A DNA stretch of 64,000 bases from UBA1231 sp045123185 (GTDB taxonomy: Bacteria > Bacillota_I > Bacilli_A > ML615J-28 > CAG-313), in the NCBI GenBank assembly GCA_045123185.1, contig JBGVIL010000086.1, forward strand, positions 14,469 through 78,468, written 5' to 3'. Of this stretch, positions 25,716-34,129 are shown piece by piece. The position numbers were made by a program, and so were the translations under genes. Numbering within the stretch: position 1 is the stretch's first letter; every line of letters starts with the position of its first letter. Under the pieces are notes generated by a model. It was not told the DNA's origin, searched no databases, and saw only the letters and a list, made by a program, of their open reading frames with translations.

Positions 25716-26265
25716 TAATTTAATTATTAAAATTTTTTATAGATATTTGAAGAATAATAATCTTTTTCATTTATATTATAAACTTTTTTACATTAAAAAT
25801 AATAGGATATTTAAAGCATTATTAAAGAATGGTTATACTTCTTCATTATATAATCATATATTATTAAAAAATGATGAAAGTTTAAGTTATTTTAATATTA
25901 ATTTAAGAGAATGTGTTGCTAAGTTTTATAATAAAATATATTATTTAAATAACTATTCCATTTACATTTATGATATAAAGAATCATGATAAATTATCAAA
26001 ATATTTAGATGATAATGGATTAATATGGGGAAGCAGAACTATATATAGTGAAAAGGATAATAGACGAAATATACCAAGAGGGTATAAATATTATATTTTA
26101 ATTAATAAGGAAGGTCATATTTATTTTGGTTCATATTATGATGAAATTGAAATTAAAGTAAAAGATGATTTTGCTATTAAATTAAAAGAAGAAGACTTTT
26201 ATGAATATTGGGAAAAAAATAAAAAAGAAATATATAATAATTTAGTTAAAGATTTAAATGGATAA
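25708..26265 (+). CDS. Unknown protein, FYEYW family member 1
   Basis: 185 aa from ATG 25708, overlapping the macro-gene stop. Shares with 28453 and 30118 the C-terminal pattern (H/Y)DKLSKYLDDNGLIWGS ... YYILINKEGHIYFGSYY ... EEDFYEYWEKNKKE. N-terminal half is helical and diverged. Family unknown to me. Next gene overlaps by 8 nt. Confidence 0.6.
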   Translation: MDNNLIIKIFYRYLKNNNLFHLYYKLFYIKNNRIFKALLKNGYTSSLYNHILLKNDESLSYFNINLRECVAKFYNKIYYLNNYSIYIYDIKNHDKLSKYLDDNGLIWGSRTIYSEKDNRRNIPRGYKYYILINKEGHIYFGSYYDEIEIKVKDDFAIKLKEEDFYEYWEKNKKEIYNNLVKDLNG

Positions 26266-27346
26266 AATAGATACATTTGAAGGTTTAAATGTTTCATCTA
26301 AATTTGCTATATGTGGATTACCAATTAGAGTTGATACATATAAAACTTGTAGTTTTAATTGTCAATATTGTTTTTCAAATAATAGGAAAATAATGGAATT
26401 TAAAAAAGAGTTACAAGTTGCAAATTTAAAATCAATTGAAACTAGGTTAGATAGAATATTTAATAAGCGTGACATTAAAGAAGATAATTTTTTAGATAAA
26501 TTAATATCAAATGAAATTACATGGCATTGTGGTGGTATGTCTGACCCATTTCAACCTATTAATGAAGAATTAAAAGTAACAAATAATATGATTGATATTA
26601 CTAATAAATATGGTATATCAATATTATTTTCAACAAAATCAGATACAGTTCATAATTCAAATATTAACCCTAAATTACATACATTTCAATTATCAGTAAC
26701 AAATGTAAATAATAATAAGGATTTAGAACCAAATGTACCATTAATTGGAAATAGATTAAGATTCTTTAATGAATTAAAAAAAGAAGGTTTTAAAGTTGGT
26801 ATTAGAATTCAACCATGTATTCCAACAATATCAACATTGGATATTGTTAAAATGTTTGAAGGTGCTGACCATTTTACAATTGAAGGAATTAAAATTGTTC
26901 CACAAAATATAGAACAAAAAGAATACATATATAATGTATTAAAATTAAAAAAAGAAGATTTCACACAAAAAGGTTTATTAACTTTAAAAAGCAATATTAG
27001 AGAAAAATTATACGAACCTTTTATTGATTATTTTGTTAACAACAATATAAGTTATTCTATTTCAGATAATGATTTAAGATGTTTATCAAATAATTTATGT
27101 TGTTGTGGTGATAAATTAGTTAATAAATCAACATCATTTAATACAACATCAATGATAATGAAATATGGTAAGGATTATACATTAGATAATGTATTAAATG
27201 AAATAAACGAATATGGTATTGGAAATTGTAAATGTAAACATTTATTTACTTCTAATAGAACAAATGGTTGTGTAAGTGTTGAGGATTTTTATAAGGAACG
27301 ATTTGATAAGAAAAGTTCTCCATTTTCCCCATTATTTCAAAAATAA
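26258..27346 (+). CDS. Radical SAM protein (SPL-like)
   Basis: 362 aa. CSFNCQYCF is the CxxxCxxC iron-sulfur motif about 35 residues in. WHCGGMSDPFQPINEE and FSTKSDTVHN match the SplB/Rv2578c-like branch. A C-terminal Cys cluster (RCLSNNLCCCGDK, GNCKCKHLF) could bind a second cluster. Spore photoproduct lyase repairs DNA; whether this one does is not known. The small rubredoxin at 29888 could be its electron donor (inference). Confidence 0.85.
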   Translation: MDKIDTFEGLNVSSKFAICGLPIRVDTYKTCSFNCQYCFSNNRKIMEFKKELQVANLKSIETRLDRIFNKRDIKEDNFLDKLISNEITWHCGGMSDPFQPINEELKVTNNMIDITNKYGISILFSTKSDTVHNSNINPKLHTFQLSVTNVNNNKDLEPNVPLIGNRLRFFNELKKEGFKVGIRIQPCIPTISTLDIVKMFEGADHFTIEGIKIVPQNIEQKEYIYNVLKLKKEDFTQKGLLTLKSNIREKLYEPFIDYFVNNNISYSISDNDLRCLSNNLCCCGDKLVNKSTSFNTTSMIMKYGKDYTLDNVLNEINEYGIGNCKCKHLFTSNRTNGCVSVEDFYKERFDKKSSPFSPLFQK

Positions 27347-27362
27347 AAAATTAACAATATTT

Positions 27363-27396
27363 AACCTAGAATATTTTTTTATTCTAGGTTTTTTTA
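27363..27396 (+). terminator. Intrinsic terminator (CCTAGAAT type)
   Basis: AACCTAGAAT / ATTCTAGGTT plus T-run; followed by TATATTTGTTATA, a weak promoter match. Confidence 0.85.
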
Positions 27397-27432
27397 TTAT
27401 ATTTGTTATACTTATTTTAAAGTTGTTATAAT

Positions 27433-28386
27433 ATGTTATTAAGATTAAAAGAAGAAGATTTATTAAATATAATAAATAATACAGTTACTGAAAGTATTAA
27501 TCATATTAATAAAGAATTAAATGAAAATGTTAAAACATTGACTGAATCTTATTTGTCTAATAAAATTGGTGAAAATTTAAAAAAAGAATTAAATGAATTT
27601 ATTAATGAACATGGAATTGATTATGATAAATTAAATAAAACTGTAGCATTTAATCCAAATCATCAAGAAGGTGTTAATACTAATGACCCTTGGAATCCCA
27701 AACCAATTTATAATGAAGTTGATGGTTATAAAATAATATCAATATTTGAAAGAGAAAAAACTGATGATAGACAAGATGGTAATCCATTAATTTATGCTTT
27801 AAAAGGTAAATATAGTTGGGTTTTTAAAAATCCATCTTATGATTATTTTTCATTATTAAGAAGGTTTGTTGCTGTATGTAAAGAATTAAATGAAGAATAT
27901 GATGTAATTATAACAACACCATCATCTAATTCGTTAAATACTGAAATATTACATAGGATAATTAAATTAATTCCACATAATATACATTTTGAACGATTTT
28001 TTTGTAAATATAATGCTCAAGATGTATATGATATAACAATGGATTCAATGTTATTTAATAAATATTTTGAAGGTAAGGAATTGGAAAATGCCATATATAA
28101 TTTTGAAATGGCTATTGAAAGAATGAATGTTGAAAATAATGGTGTTTTTTCGTATAAATATTTACCTTCTTATTTAAGACCAATATTGAGTAATTCAATG
28201 TATGTTAATAAAGATGTGTTGAATGATGAAAAAGTAAATGAATTAATTAATGGTAAGAAAATTTTAGTTATAGATGATACAGTTACTAGTGGTAAAACAA
28301 TATCGGATTCTGCTGATGCTTTAAAGTCAGTATTTAATCCACAAAGTATTACATTTTTAACTTTATTTTCACCGTTGAAAAATTAA
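27433..28386 (+). CDS. Phosphoribosyltransferase-like protein with N-terminal tag
   Basis: 317 aa. C-terminal KKILVIDDTVTSGKTISDSADAL is a full PRPP-binding motif. The N-terminus (EEDLLNIINNTVTESINHINKELNEN) is a longer version of the recurrent tag. The middle (YDYFSLLRRFVAVCKELNEEYDVIITTPSSNS) resembles ComF-type organisation. Substrate base unknown; a role in nucleotide or NAD salvage is possible. Confidence 0.75.
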   Translation: MLLRLKEEDLLNIINNTVTESINHINKELNENVKTLTESYLSNKIGENLKKELNEFINEHGIDYDKLNKTVAFNPNHQEGVNTNDPWNPKPIYNEVDGYKIISIFEREKTDDRQDGNPLIYALKGKYSWVFKNPSYDYFSLLRRFVAVCKELNEEYDVIITTPSSNSLNTEILHRIIKLIPHNIHFERFFCKYNAQDVYDITMDSMLFNKYFEGKELENAIYNFEMAIERMNVENNGVFSYKYLPSYLRPILSNSMYVNKDVLNDEKVNELINGKKILVIDDTVTSGKTISDSADALKSVFNPQSITFLTLFSPLKN

Positions 28387-28394
28387 CAATATTT

Positions 28395-28429
28395 AACCTA
28401 GAATATTTTTTTTATTCTAGGTTTTTTTA
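28395..28429 (+). terminator. Intrinsic terminator (CCTAGAAT type)
   Basis: Near-copy of the 27363 terminator including flanking TTAACAATATTTAACCTAG; followed by TTATCTTTGTGG, a -7 element for the next gene. Confidence 0.85.
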
Positions 28430-28452
28430 TTATCTTTGTGGTATAAATAATA

Positions 28453-29013
28453 ATGATTATGAATTTATTAAAGAAATATTTAACAAGGGAATTAAAAAAT
28501 AATGATTTATATATAATATTTCATACAATAATATATAATGATAAAGAATTACAAATATTATATAGAAATTTATATACAGAATCATTTTTTAGAAGATTTA
28601 AAAATGAATATAAACGTGAAAAACTTTTAAAGATAAGTGGAAATAATTCAAGCATAATAGATAAATTAATAAATATTATTGATAATGTTTATAATAAATT
28701 TTTTAATTTAGGTGTTTTTACACATAGAGAAAAAATAATATATAATATAAATTATGATACATTGTCTAAATATTTAGATGATAATGGCTTAGTTTGGCAA
28801 ACACATCAAAAATTTAGTTCAGTTAAGCCTTTTAGTTTATTAAATGATAAATTTTATCTTAGAGTTAATAGTAGAGGAACTATAACATATGGTTATTGTG
28901 AAGATGATAAGATGTTTTATTTTGAAAAAGCATTAAGTGAAAAAGAATTTTACGAATATTGGGAGAATTATAAGAAAGAATTTAATAATAAAATTAAAAA
29001 ATGTTATGAGTGA
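28453..29013 (+). CDS. Unknown protein, FYEYW family member 2
   Basis: 186 aa (a second ATG at 28459 is equally possible). Shares YDTLSKYLDDNGLVWQT, FYLRVNSRGTITYGY and EKEFYEYWENYKKEF with the genes at 25708 and 30118. Overlaps the methyltransferase start by 8 nt. Confidence 0.6.
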   Translation: MIMNLLKKYLTRELKNNDLYIIFHTIIYNDKELQILYRNLYTESFFRRFKNEYKREKLLKISGNNSSIIDKLINIIDNVYNKFFNLGVFTHREKIIYNINYDTLSKYLDDNGLVWQTHQKFSSVKPFSLLNDKFYLRVNSRGTITYGYCEDDKMFYFEKALSEKEFYEYWENYKKEFNNKIKKCYE

Positions 29014-29815
29014 ATTTAATGATATTACAATTTATAACCAAAGAATGGATAAATCAATTGAAGATAAACTTTGGTTTAATAATATGGTTGATGCTGATGT
29101 ATATGTTGATTTTGGATGTGCAAATGGCAATTTGTTAAAAACAATGTATCAAATGAATCCAAATAAAACATATATTGGTTATGATAATAATCTTGAAATG
29201 ATTAATATTGCAAGAGAAAATTGTAAAAAAACTACAATTAAATTCATGTCAAATTTAAATATTATTAAAAATTACATTGATGTTAATTTTAAAAATAAAA
29301 AAGTTTGCTTGATATTATCATCAGTTTTACATGAAATTTATTCATATCTAAAAACATATGAAATTAATAAGATTTTGTTTGATATTGATAAATTAGAGCC
29401 AAACTATATTGTGATTAGAGATATGACATATGGTTTTCATCATTCTTTATATCTTCAAAAAGACCCATTAACAAAAATGAGAGAAGAAATTATTAAATAT
29501 GTTAAACAAATTAATAGATTTGGTAATATTATACAAATACAAGACTTTGAAGAACATTGGGGTAAACTACAAACACTTTATAATATAACACATTTTTTAT
29601 TGAAATATAAGTATTTGGAAAATTGGGATAGGGAAGTAAAAGAAAATTATTTACCAAAAACCAATGACATGTATGAATTTTTAAGTAAAAAGTATAATGT
29701 AAAATATCATAAAAAATATTGTTTACCTTATTTACAAGAACAATTTAAAAAAGATTTTGAAATAGATTTTAAAGGTTATACACATTATAATTTATTATTT
29801 GAATTAAAAGAATAA
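29006..29815 (+). CDS. Class I SAM-dependent methyltransferase
   Basis: 269 aa from ATG 29006 (an upstream in-frame ATG would overlap the previous gene by 77 nt). VYVDFGCANGNLL is motif I; YIGYDNNLEMINIARE motif II; CLILSSVLHEIYSYL motif IV. No DNA-methylase (N/D)PPY is seen, so the target is more likely a small molecule, RNA or protein. Confidence 0.8.
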   Translation: MSEFNDITIYNQRMDKSIEDKLWFNNMVDADVYVDFGCANGNLLKTMYQMNPNKTYIGYDNNLEMINIARENCKKTTIKFMSNLNIIKNYIDVNFKNKKVCLILSSVLHEIYSYLKTYEINKILFDIDKLEPNYIVIRDMTYGFHHSLYLQKDPLTKMREEIIKYVKQINRFGNIIQIQDFEEHWGKLQTLYNITHFLLKYKYLENWDREVKENYLPKTNDMYEFLSKKYNVKYHKKYCLPYLQEQFKKDFEIDFKGYTHYNLLFELKE

Positions 29816-29820
29816 AATTT

Positions 29821-29857
29821 ATTTGTTTTTTTAAAAAATTATTTATATTTTTGTTAT
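29821..29857 (+). promoter_or_regulatory. Promoter of the rubredoxin gene
   Basis: ATTTGTTTTTTTA (-33) and ATTTATATTTTTGTTATG (-7), about 35 nt before the ATG. Confidence 0.65.
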
Positions 29858-29887
29858 GTAAAATAATTTAATTAAAAAAAATATAAA

Positions 29888-30028
29888 ATGGAAAATAAAG
29901 AATACGTTTGTACAGTATGTAATTGGATTTATGACCCTATGGTTGAAGGAAAACCATTTGAAGAAGTTTCAGAAGACTTTGTATGTCCTTTATGTGGTTT
30001 AGGTAAAGAAGAATTTGAAGAAGCATAA
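29888..30028 (+). CDS. Rubredoxin
   Basis: 46 aa, below the usual ORF cut-off. VCTVCNWIYDP and FVCPLCGLGKEEF give the two CxxC knuckles with the typical WxYDP between them, so a one-iron redox protein is expected. Own promoter and terminator. Rubredoxins accept or donate single electrons; partner unknown, possibly the radical SAM protein upstream. Confidence 0.88.
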   Translation: MENKEYVCTVCNWIYDPMVEGKPFEEVSEDFVCPLCGLGKEEFEEA

Positions 30029-30036
30029 TGTTTTTA

Positions 30037-30095
30037 ACATTAATTAACTAGGAGATACTTGGATATCTCCTTTTTTTGTATTATATTTGCATTAT
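30037..30095 (+). promoter_or_regulatory. Terminator-promoter cassette, copy 1
   Basis: TTAACATTAATTAACTA, hairpin GGAGATA/TATCTCC (30051-30070), T7, then TATTATATTTGCATTAT as -7 element. Same layout recurs five more times downstream. Confidence 0.75.
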
Positions 30096-30117
30096 TAAAG
30101 ATATAAACAGTATAATA

Positions 30118-30663
30118 ATGAAAATAAGTATTTTAACAAAATTTCTTTTAAGAATTGCAAAAAATAATAATTTAATGAGTGATTTAAATCATGATATTAA
30201 GTTTAAATTATCATTATATGATATAAATCTATCATATTTAGTTATGTCATCTAAATTAGATAAAATAAAATATAAACTTTTTGCCGATAAAGTTAGTACA
30301 TTATTTAATGTTGATGAATATATTAAAAATACACTTTCCAAAAGAAATAATATAGTAATTACTAATATTGATAATTACGATAAATTATTTTATTATTTGG
30401 AATCTAATGGTGTTATGTGGGGCAGTGATAAAAGATGTACTAAATATAGACCAATTAAAAATTTTTTAACTGATGAACATTATATAAAACTATATATGGA
30501 TGAATGTAGAATATATTATGGACGTAGTTATAGTAAAATGAGTAATGATATTGTATTAACGGAAAATGAGTTTTATGAATATTATGAAAATTATAAAGAA
30601 AAATTAAACAAAGTTTTTTATGATTATCTAATTAAAGATTATGGTTGTTTTAAAAAGAAATAA
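30118..30663 (+). CDS. Unknown protein, FYEYW family member 3
   Basis: 181 aa from ATG 30118, 25 nt after the cassette -7 element; an ATG at 30076 falls in the promoter. Shares YDKLFYYLESNGVMWGS, YIKLYMDECRIYYG and ENEFYEYYENYKEKL with 25708 and 28453. Confidence 0.6.
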   Translation: MKISILTKFLLRIAKNNNLMSDLNHDIKFKLSLYDINLSYLVMSSKLDKIKYKLFADKVSTLFNVDEYIKNTLSKRNNIVITNIDNYDKLFYYLESNGVMWGSDKRCTKYRPIKNFLTDEHYIKLYMDECRIYYGRSYSKMSNDIVLTENEFYEYYENYKEKLNKVFYDYLIKDYGCFKKK

Positions 30664-30666
30664 ATT

Positions 30667-31083
30667 ATGTGGTCAGTAAAGGTTTTATTATTAATGTTTT
30701 TGTTTGGCATTATTGATGATTTTGTCTTACAACCTATTTGTTTAAGCAAATTAAAACAAAAAAGATATTGGATTGAAGAATGTGAAAAGAATAATTTAGA
30801 TATATCAAAATATGATACAGATTATATCACAGCATTATTAATTCATGGTTTGTCTTGGTCAATAATGATACACGTTCCATTAATGTTTTTAGGTGGTATT
30901 AGAGACGATTTCTTTCTATTATTATCTGTTTTATTCAATACAGTAATTCATGCAATTATAGACAATTTAAAGGCTAATAAATTAAAAATAAATTTAGATG
31001 TAGACCAATGTTTACATGTATTACAAATTGTAATTACTTGGATTGTATTATCATTAATTAGTTACTATCAATTATTTTATTAA
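30667..31083 (+). CDS. DUF3307-like membrane protein
   Basis: 138 aa, three to four hydrophobic helices (VLLLMFLFGIIDDFVL; IMIHVPLMFLGG; FFLLLSVLFNTVIHAIIDN; LQIVITWIVLSLISYY). FNTVIHAIIDNLKANK and DQCLHVLQI match the H-x-x-x-D-x-x-K and DQ-x-x-H pattern of DUF3307. Function of that family is not established. Confidence 0.65.
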   Translation: MWSVKVLLLMFLFGIIDDFVLQPICLSKLKQKRYWIEECEKNNLDISKYDTDYITALLIHGLSWSIMIHVPLMFLGGIRDDFFLLLSVLFNTVIHAIIDNLKANKLKINLDVDQCLHVLQIVITWIVLSLISYYQLFY

Positions 31084-31085
31084 TT

Positions 31086-31685
31086 ATGACAATATATCAA
31101 ACTGAAACACCATTTAATTATAAAGAATATAAAGAATGGGTTTGCAATTCTGTTAATAAACGTTCTGAAAATTGTGTAAGAGTTAGTATGTGCCTTTATG
31201 AATGTTTGAAACATCATCTAGGACACAATGATAAAAATTATGGATATTCGCCAAAAACATGGATGGATATTGATAAAGATGGTAATGTTACCATAGAAAA
31301 AGGAGATTCATTTGGTATGTGTCACTTATATTCTTTATTGGATAATTTTAATTCGTATTATGGTGCTATAAATGATGGTGATTATTTAACAATTTTATCA
31401 GTAGGTTCGTCTTTAACTCATATACCAAATAAAAATGGATGGTATAATCAAAATACTATGTCAGAAGGTTTTGGTGTTGTAATTAATAAATTAACAAATG
31501 ATATTGTATTGGTTACACTAGGAGAAGATGATGGAAATTATTGGGGGTCTCATGAAATTCCATATGAAAACCTATCAAAATATGATAGAAATGAAGTAAT
31601 AAGAATTGTAAATGATGTTGATGAAAGTCATTTTTGGAACAAACAAGAATTAATTGAAAAATTGTGGTATTATGGAAAAAAATGA
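31086..31685 (+). CDS. Hypothetical protein, 199 aa
   Basis: Not recognised. Soluble, aromatic-rich; SENCVRVSMCLYECLKHHLGHN and EGFGVVINKLTNDIVLVTLGEDDG are distinctive. Part of a close-packed run from 30667 to 32357. Confidence 0.55.
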   Translation: MTIYQTETPFNYKEYKEWVCNSVNKRSENCVRVSMCLYECLKHHLGHNDKNYGYSPKTWMDIDKDGNVTIEKGDSFGMCHLYSLLDNFNSYYGAINDGDYLTILSVGSSLTHIPNKNGWYNQNTMSEGFGVVINKLTNDIVLVTLGEDDGNYWGSHEIPYENLSKYDRNEVIRIVNDVDESHFWNKQELIEKLWYYGKK

Positions 31686-31905
31686 ATCATATTTCACCAA
31701 TGTGGATAAATATGAAGTTCTTAAAACAAATGGTGATAAACATTTGGTAAAAAGAATAAGACATTGGAATAGGAAAAATACTAGAAGAGAGATAATTGAT
31801 TATTGTCTTCAAGAGAAAATACAAAGATTTGAAGATGAAAGATGGAAAATATTATATTTTAATAGGTCAAGAAAACTTGTTGAACGTAGATTTTTAGGGT
31901 TATGA
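31672..31905 (+). CDS. Hypothetical protein, about 77 aa
   Basis: Start at ATG 31672 chosen because it overlaps the upstream stop minimally. Strongly basic C-terminus (RHWNRKNTRREI, RSRKLVERRFLGL). Unknown; possibly nucleic-acid binding. Confidence 0.5.
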   Translation: MEKNESYFTNVDKYEVLKTNGDKHLVKRIRHWNRKNTRREIIDYCLQEKIQRFEDERWKILYFNRSRKLVERRFLGL

Positions 31906-32357
31906 ATGAACAAGATAGAGAATTATTATTTATAGACTTATGTGGTAGAATACCATATAAAGTTAGAATGTTTGAAATTGAACCAATTAATGATATTCAA
32001 TCAAATTTAACTTTACAAAGTATTACAAATAAAGAATCAGTTATTTGTATTACACCAAGCGGAGGTGTAATTGGTTCTTCAATAGATGCTTTTAAACCAT
32101 ATTTGTTCCCTCTTTCAAGTATGACAGATGAACAATTTGTGGAATTAAAAGTTTTTGTTGATTTAACATATGAAGGTAATACACTTGAATTAGTTGAGTG
32201 GAATGATAATTATAAAACTTTAGAGTTTTGGTTAGAAGAAATGCCATCTTATGAACTTATTAAAGTATTTGACTGGTTAAATAAGAATCATTTTGATTAT
32301 CGAGGTTTAATTGAAAAATCGCTCGCTTTAGATGCAACAGATAAAAACATTTATTAA
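31902..32357 (+). CDS. Bacteroides-type conserved protein (RDLC...LPYGV family), copy 1
   Basis: 151 aa. ELLFIDLCGRIPYKV, KPYLFPLSSMTDEQ and LNKNHFDYRGLIEKSLALDATDKNIY are the landmarks of a small protein family I recall from Bacteroides and its mobile DNA; function unknown. Paralogue at 32461. Confidence 0.65.
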   Translation: MNEQDRELLFIDLCGRIPYKVRMFEIEPINDIQSNLTLQSITNKESVICITPSGGVIGSSIDAFKPYLFPLSSMTDEQFVELKVFVDLTYEGNTLELVEWNDNYKTLEFWLEEMPSYELIKVFDWLNKNHFDYRGLIEKSLALDATDKNIY

Positions 32358-32359
32358 TT

Positions 32360-32464
32360 ATGAATTGGAAAAATATTAAAGAGAATATTATAGACATTTT
32401 ATGTAGTCCAGTATTATACTCTACATTATTGATATTATTAATTATAATATTAGCAAGTTTATGA
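32360..32464 (+). CDS. Single-pass small membrane protein, 34 aa
   Basis: MNWKNIKENIIDIL then a hydrophobic helix (SPVLYSTLLILLIIILASL). Ends in an ATGA overlap with the next gene. Size and topology are holin- or regulator-like but no function can be assigned. Confidence 0.5.
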   Translation: MNWKNIKENIIDILCSPVLYSTLLILLIIILASL

Positions 32465-32952
32465 AACAAGAAAATAAAGAACTTTTACTTAGAGACCTCT
32501 GTGCGAGGTTGCCTTATGGAGTGTATGTTTTAGTACACGACACATTTGAATATAGCACCGTGCCTTTTGAAAAAGTTTATCTAAAATCTTCTGATATATC
32601 ATCCTTAATAGATTCAATTTCATTGAATGAAAGATATAACAGTAAGGATAAACGATTTAATAGAATTATAAAAGAACGTAAAGATTTTTTGGAATTTAAA
32701 CCATACTTATTTCCTCTTTCAAGTATGACAGAGGAACAAAAAATAGAATGTTTTAAAGTAACAGATATTGAATTAGATGAACATAATGAAATATGGTCAA
32801 CTTTTCCAATATCAAATTCTGATATAGTACTTACAAATTTAGATAATTGGTTAAAAGTAATTAATTGGTTAAATAAAAACCATTTTGATTATCGTGGATT
32901 AATTGAAAAATCGCTCGCTTTAGACGCAACAAATTTAGGAATATATGAATAG
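32461..32952 (+). CDS. Bacteroides-type conserved protein, copy 2
   Basis: 163 aa. KELLLRDLCARLPYGVYV, KPYLFPLSSMTEEQ and LNKNHFDYRGLIEKSLALDATNLGIYE, the full family pattern. Its stop overlaps the HNH gene start by 8 nt, and an alternative ending (DATNLNIY) survives after the HNH gene, indicating that the HNH gene inserted at its 3' end. Confidence 0.7.
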   Translation: MKQENKELLLRDLCARLPYGVYVLVHDTFEYSTVPFEKVYLKSSDISSLIDSISLNERYNSKDKRFNRIIKERKDFLEFKPYLFPLSSMTEEQKIECFKVTDIELDEHNEIWSTFPISNSDIVLTNLDNWLKVINWLNKNHFDYRGLIEKSLALDATNLGIYE

Positions 32953-33745
32953 CATGATAGAAGAATTAGGAAAATTTTCATTAGAAAATGAAGTTTGGTT
33001 AAGATATAAAACATACGGAAGAATGTTTTACTTTGTTAGCAACAAAGGTAGATTTGTTTCTATAATAGGAATCAACATAAATAGAAGTAAAGGAAGATGT
33101 TGGAAGGTAAAGTTAATTACTCCATATCCTAACAAAAAAGGTTATATGCTTGTACGAACCAATGAAAACAAAAAGACATATCACCACCAATTACACAGAG
33201 TGGTATTGTCTACATTTTGCCCTTTATCGGATGATTATAATTACCAAGTCAATCATATTGATGGAGACAAGTCAAATAACAATCTTTCAAATTTAGAGTG
33301 GTGTACTTGCGAGGAAAACATTAAACATGCAATACAGCATAAACTTATAGACAATACAAAACAAGTATCAATGTACTCTTTAGATGGAGAATTTATAAAA
33401 GAATTTGATTCAATAACCGATGCTGAAAAAGAAACTAGTGTTCTTGGTGTAAACATAAGTGCTTGTTGTAAACATAAAATAAGGCAATCTGGTGGTTATC
33501 AATGGAGATATGAAAAACTTGATACAATTGAAAAAGTACGACCAAAGAAAATTGCAGAAGATTTGCGAACAAGAAGTTGCAAACAAGTATATATGTTTAA
33601 TGGACTAGTAAAAGTGCAAATGTTTGCTTCTGTATTAGATGCTGCTAAGTTTATTGGTAAACCTAACGCACAAGTAAATATATCAGCGTGTGCTTTGGGT
33701 AAACGCAAAACAGCGTATGGGTATAGGTGGGCTTATGTTGATTAG
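32945..33745 (+). CDS. HNH homing endonuclease with NUMOD motifs
   Basis: 266 aa. NUMOD4-like start, then HHQLHRVVLSTFCPLSDDYNYQVNHIDGDKSNNNLSNLEWCT, the HNH nuclease core, then two NUMOD1-like helix-turn-helix repeats (SITDAEKETSVLGVNISACCKHK; VLDAAKFIGKPNAQVNISACALGK). Base composition is less AT-rich than its neighbours, consistent with recent arrival. Confidence 0.9.
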   Translation: MNSMIEELGKFSLENEVWLRYKTYGRMFYFVSNKGRFVSIIGININRSKGRCWKVKLITPYPNKKGYMLVRTNENKKTYHHQLHRVVLSTFCPLSDDYNYQVNHIDGDKSNNNLSNLEWCTCEENIKHAIQHKLIDNTKQVSMYSLDGEFIKEFDSITDAEKETSVLGVNISACCKHKIRQSGGYQWRYEKLDTIEKVRPKKIAEDLRTRSCKQVYMFNGLVKVQMFASVLDAAKFIGKPNAQVNISACALGKRKTAYGYRWAYVD

Positions 33746-33750
33746 TAATA

Positions 33751-33777
33751 GATGCTACTAATCTTAATATTTATTAA
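33751..33777 (+). pseudogene. 3' remnant of the RDLC-family gene
   Basis: Reads DATNLNIY then stop, matching the end of the genes at 31902 and 32461, but lies after the HNH gene with no upstream body. It is best explained as the displaced original end of copy 2. Confidence 0.6.
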
Positions 33778-33779
33778 TT

Positions 33780-34025
33780 ATGTTGAACAAAAGAAAAATA
33801 ACAACTATAGTTTTACAACTTCACAATTTTAAACAAATGGCAGATGATAAGAATATTTGGATTAAATGTGTTCCAATTAGACATTCTCATGACGCATTGA
33901 TATATACATATCATTGGAAAGAACGCATTTTGAAATATACTTGTTATGATTGTGTAGGTTTTGTTGAATATACTAGACAAATATGTAATGAGCATGAGAC
34001 ATATAAGGAAATAATAACAATTTGA
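33780..34025 (+). CDS. Hypothetical protein, 81 aa
   Basis: Not recognised. Basic N-terminus, aromatic middle (IYTYHWKERILKYTCYDCVGFVEY) with a CxxC-like pair. Confidence 0.5.
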   Translation: MLNKRKITTIVLQLHNFKQMADDKNIWIKCVPIRHSHDALIYTYHWKERILKYTCYDCVGFVEYTRQICNEHETYKEIITI

Positions 34026-34071
34026 AGCGTAAAAACTTTATTTGAAATTTAACATAAATTAACAATTATAA

Positions 34072-34108
34072 ATTTGTTTTTATCAAAAAAATATGTATTT
34101 TTGCATTG
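34072..34108 (+). promoter_or_regulatory. Promoter of the Cas12f-like effector
   Basis: TTTGTTTTTATC (-33) and AATATGTATTTTTGCATTG (-7). The in-frame ATG at 34106 sits inside the -7/start region, so the coding start is 34130. Confidence 0.7.
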
Positions 34109-34129
34109 TTAAATAAAAAATATGTAATC

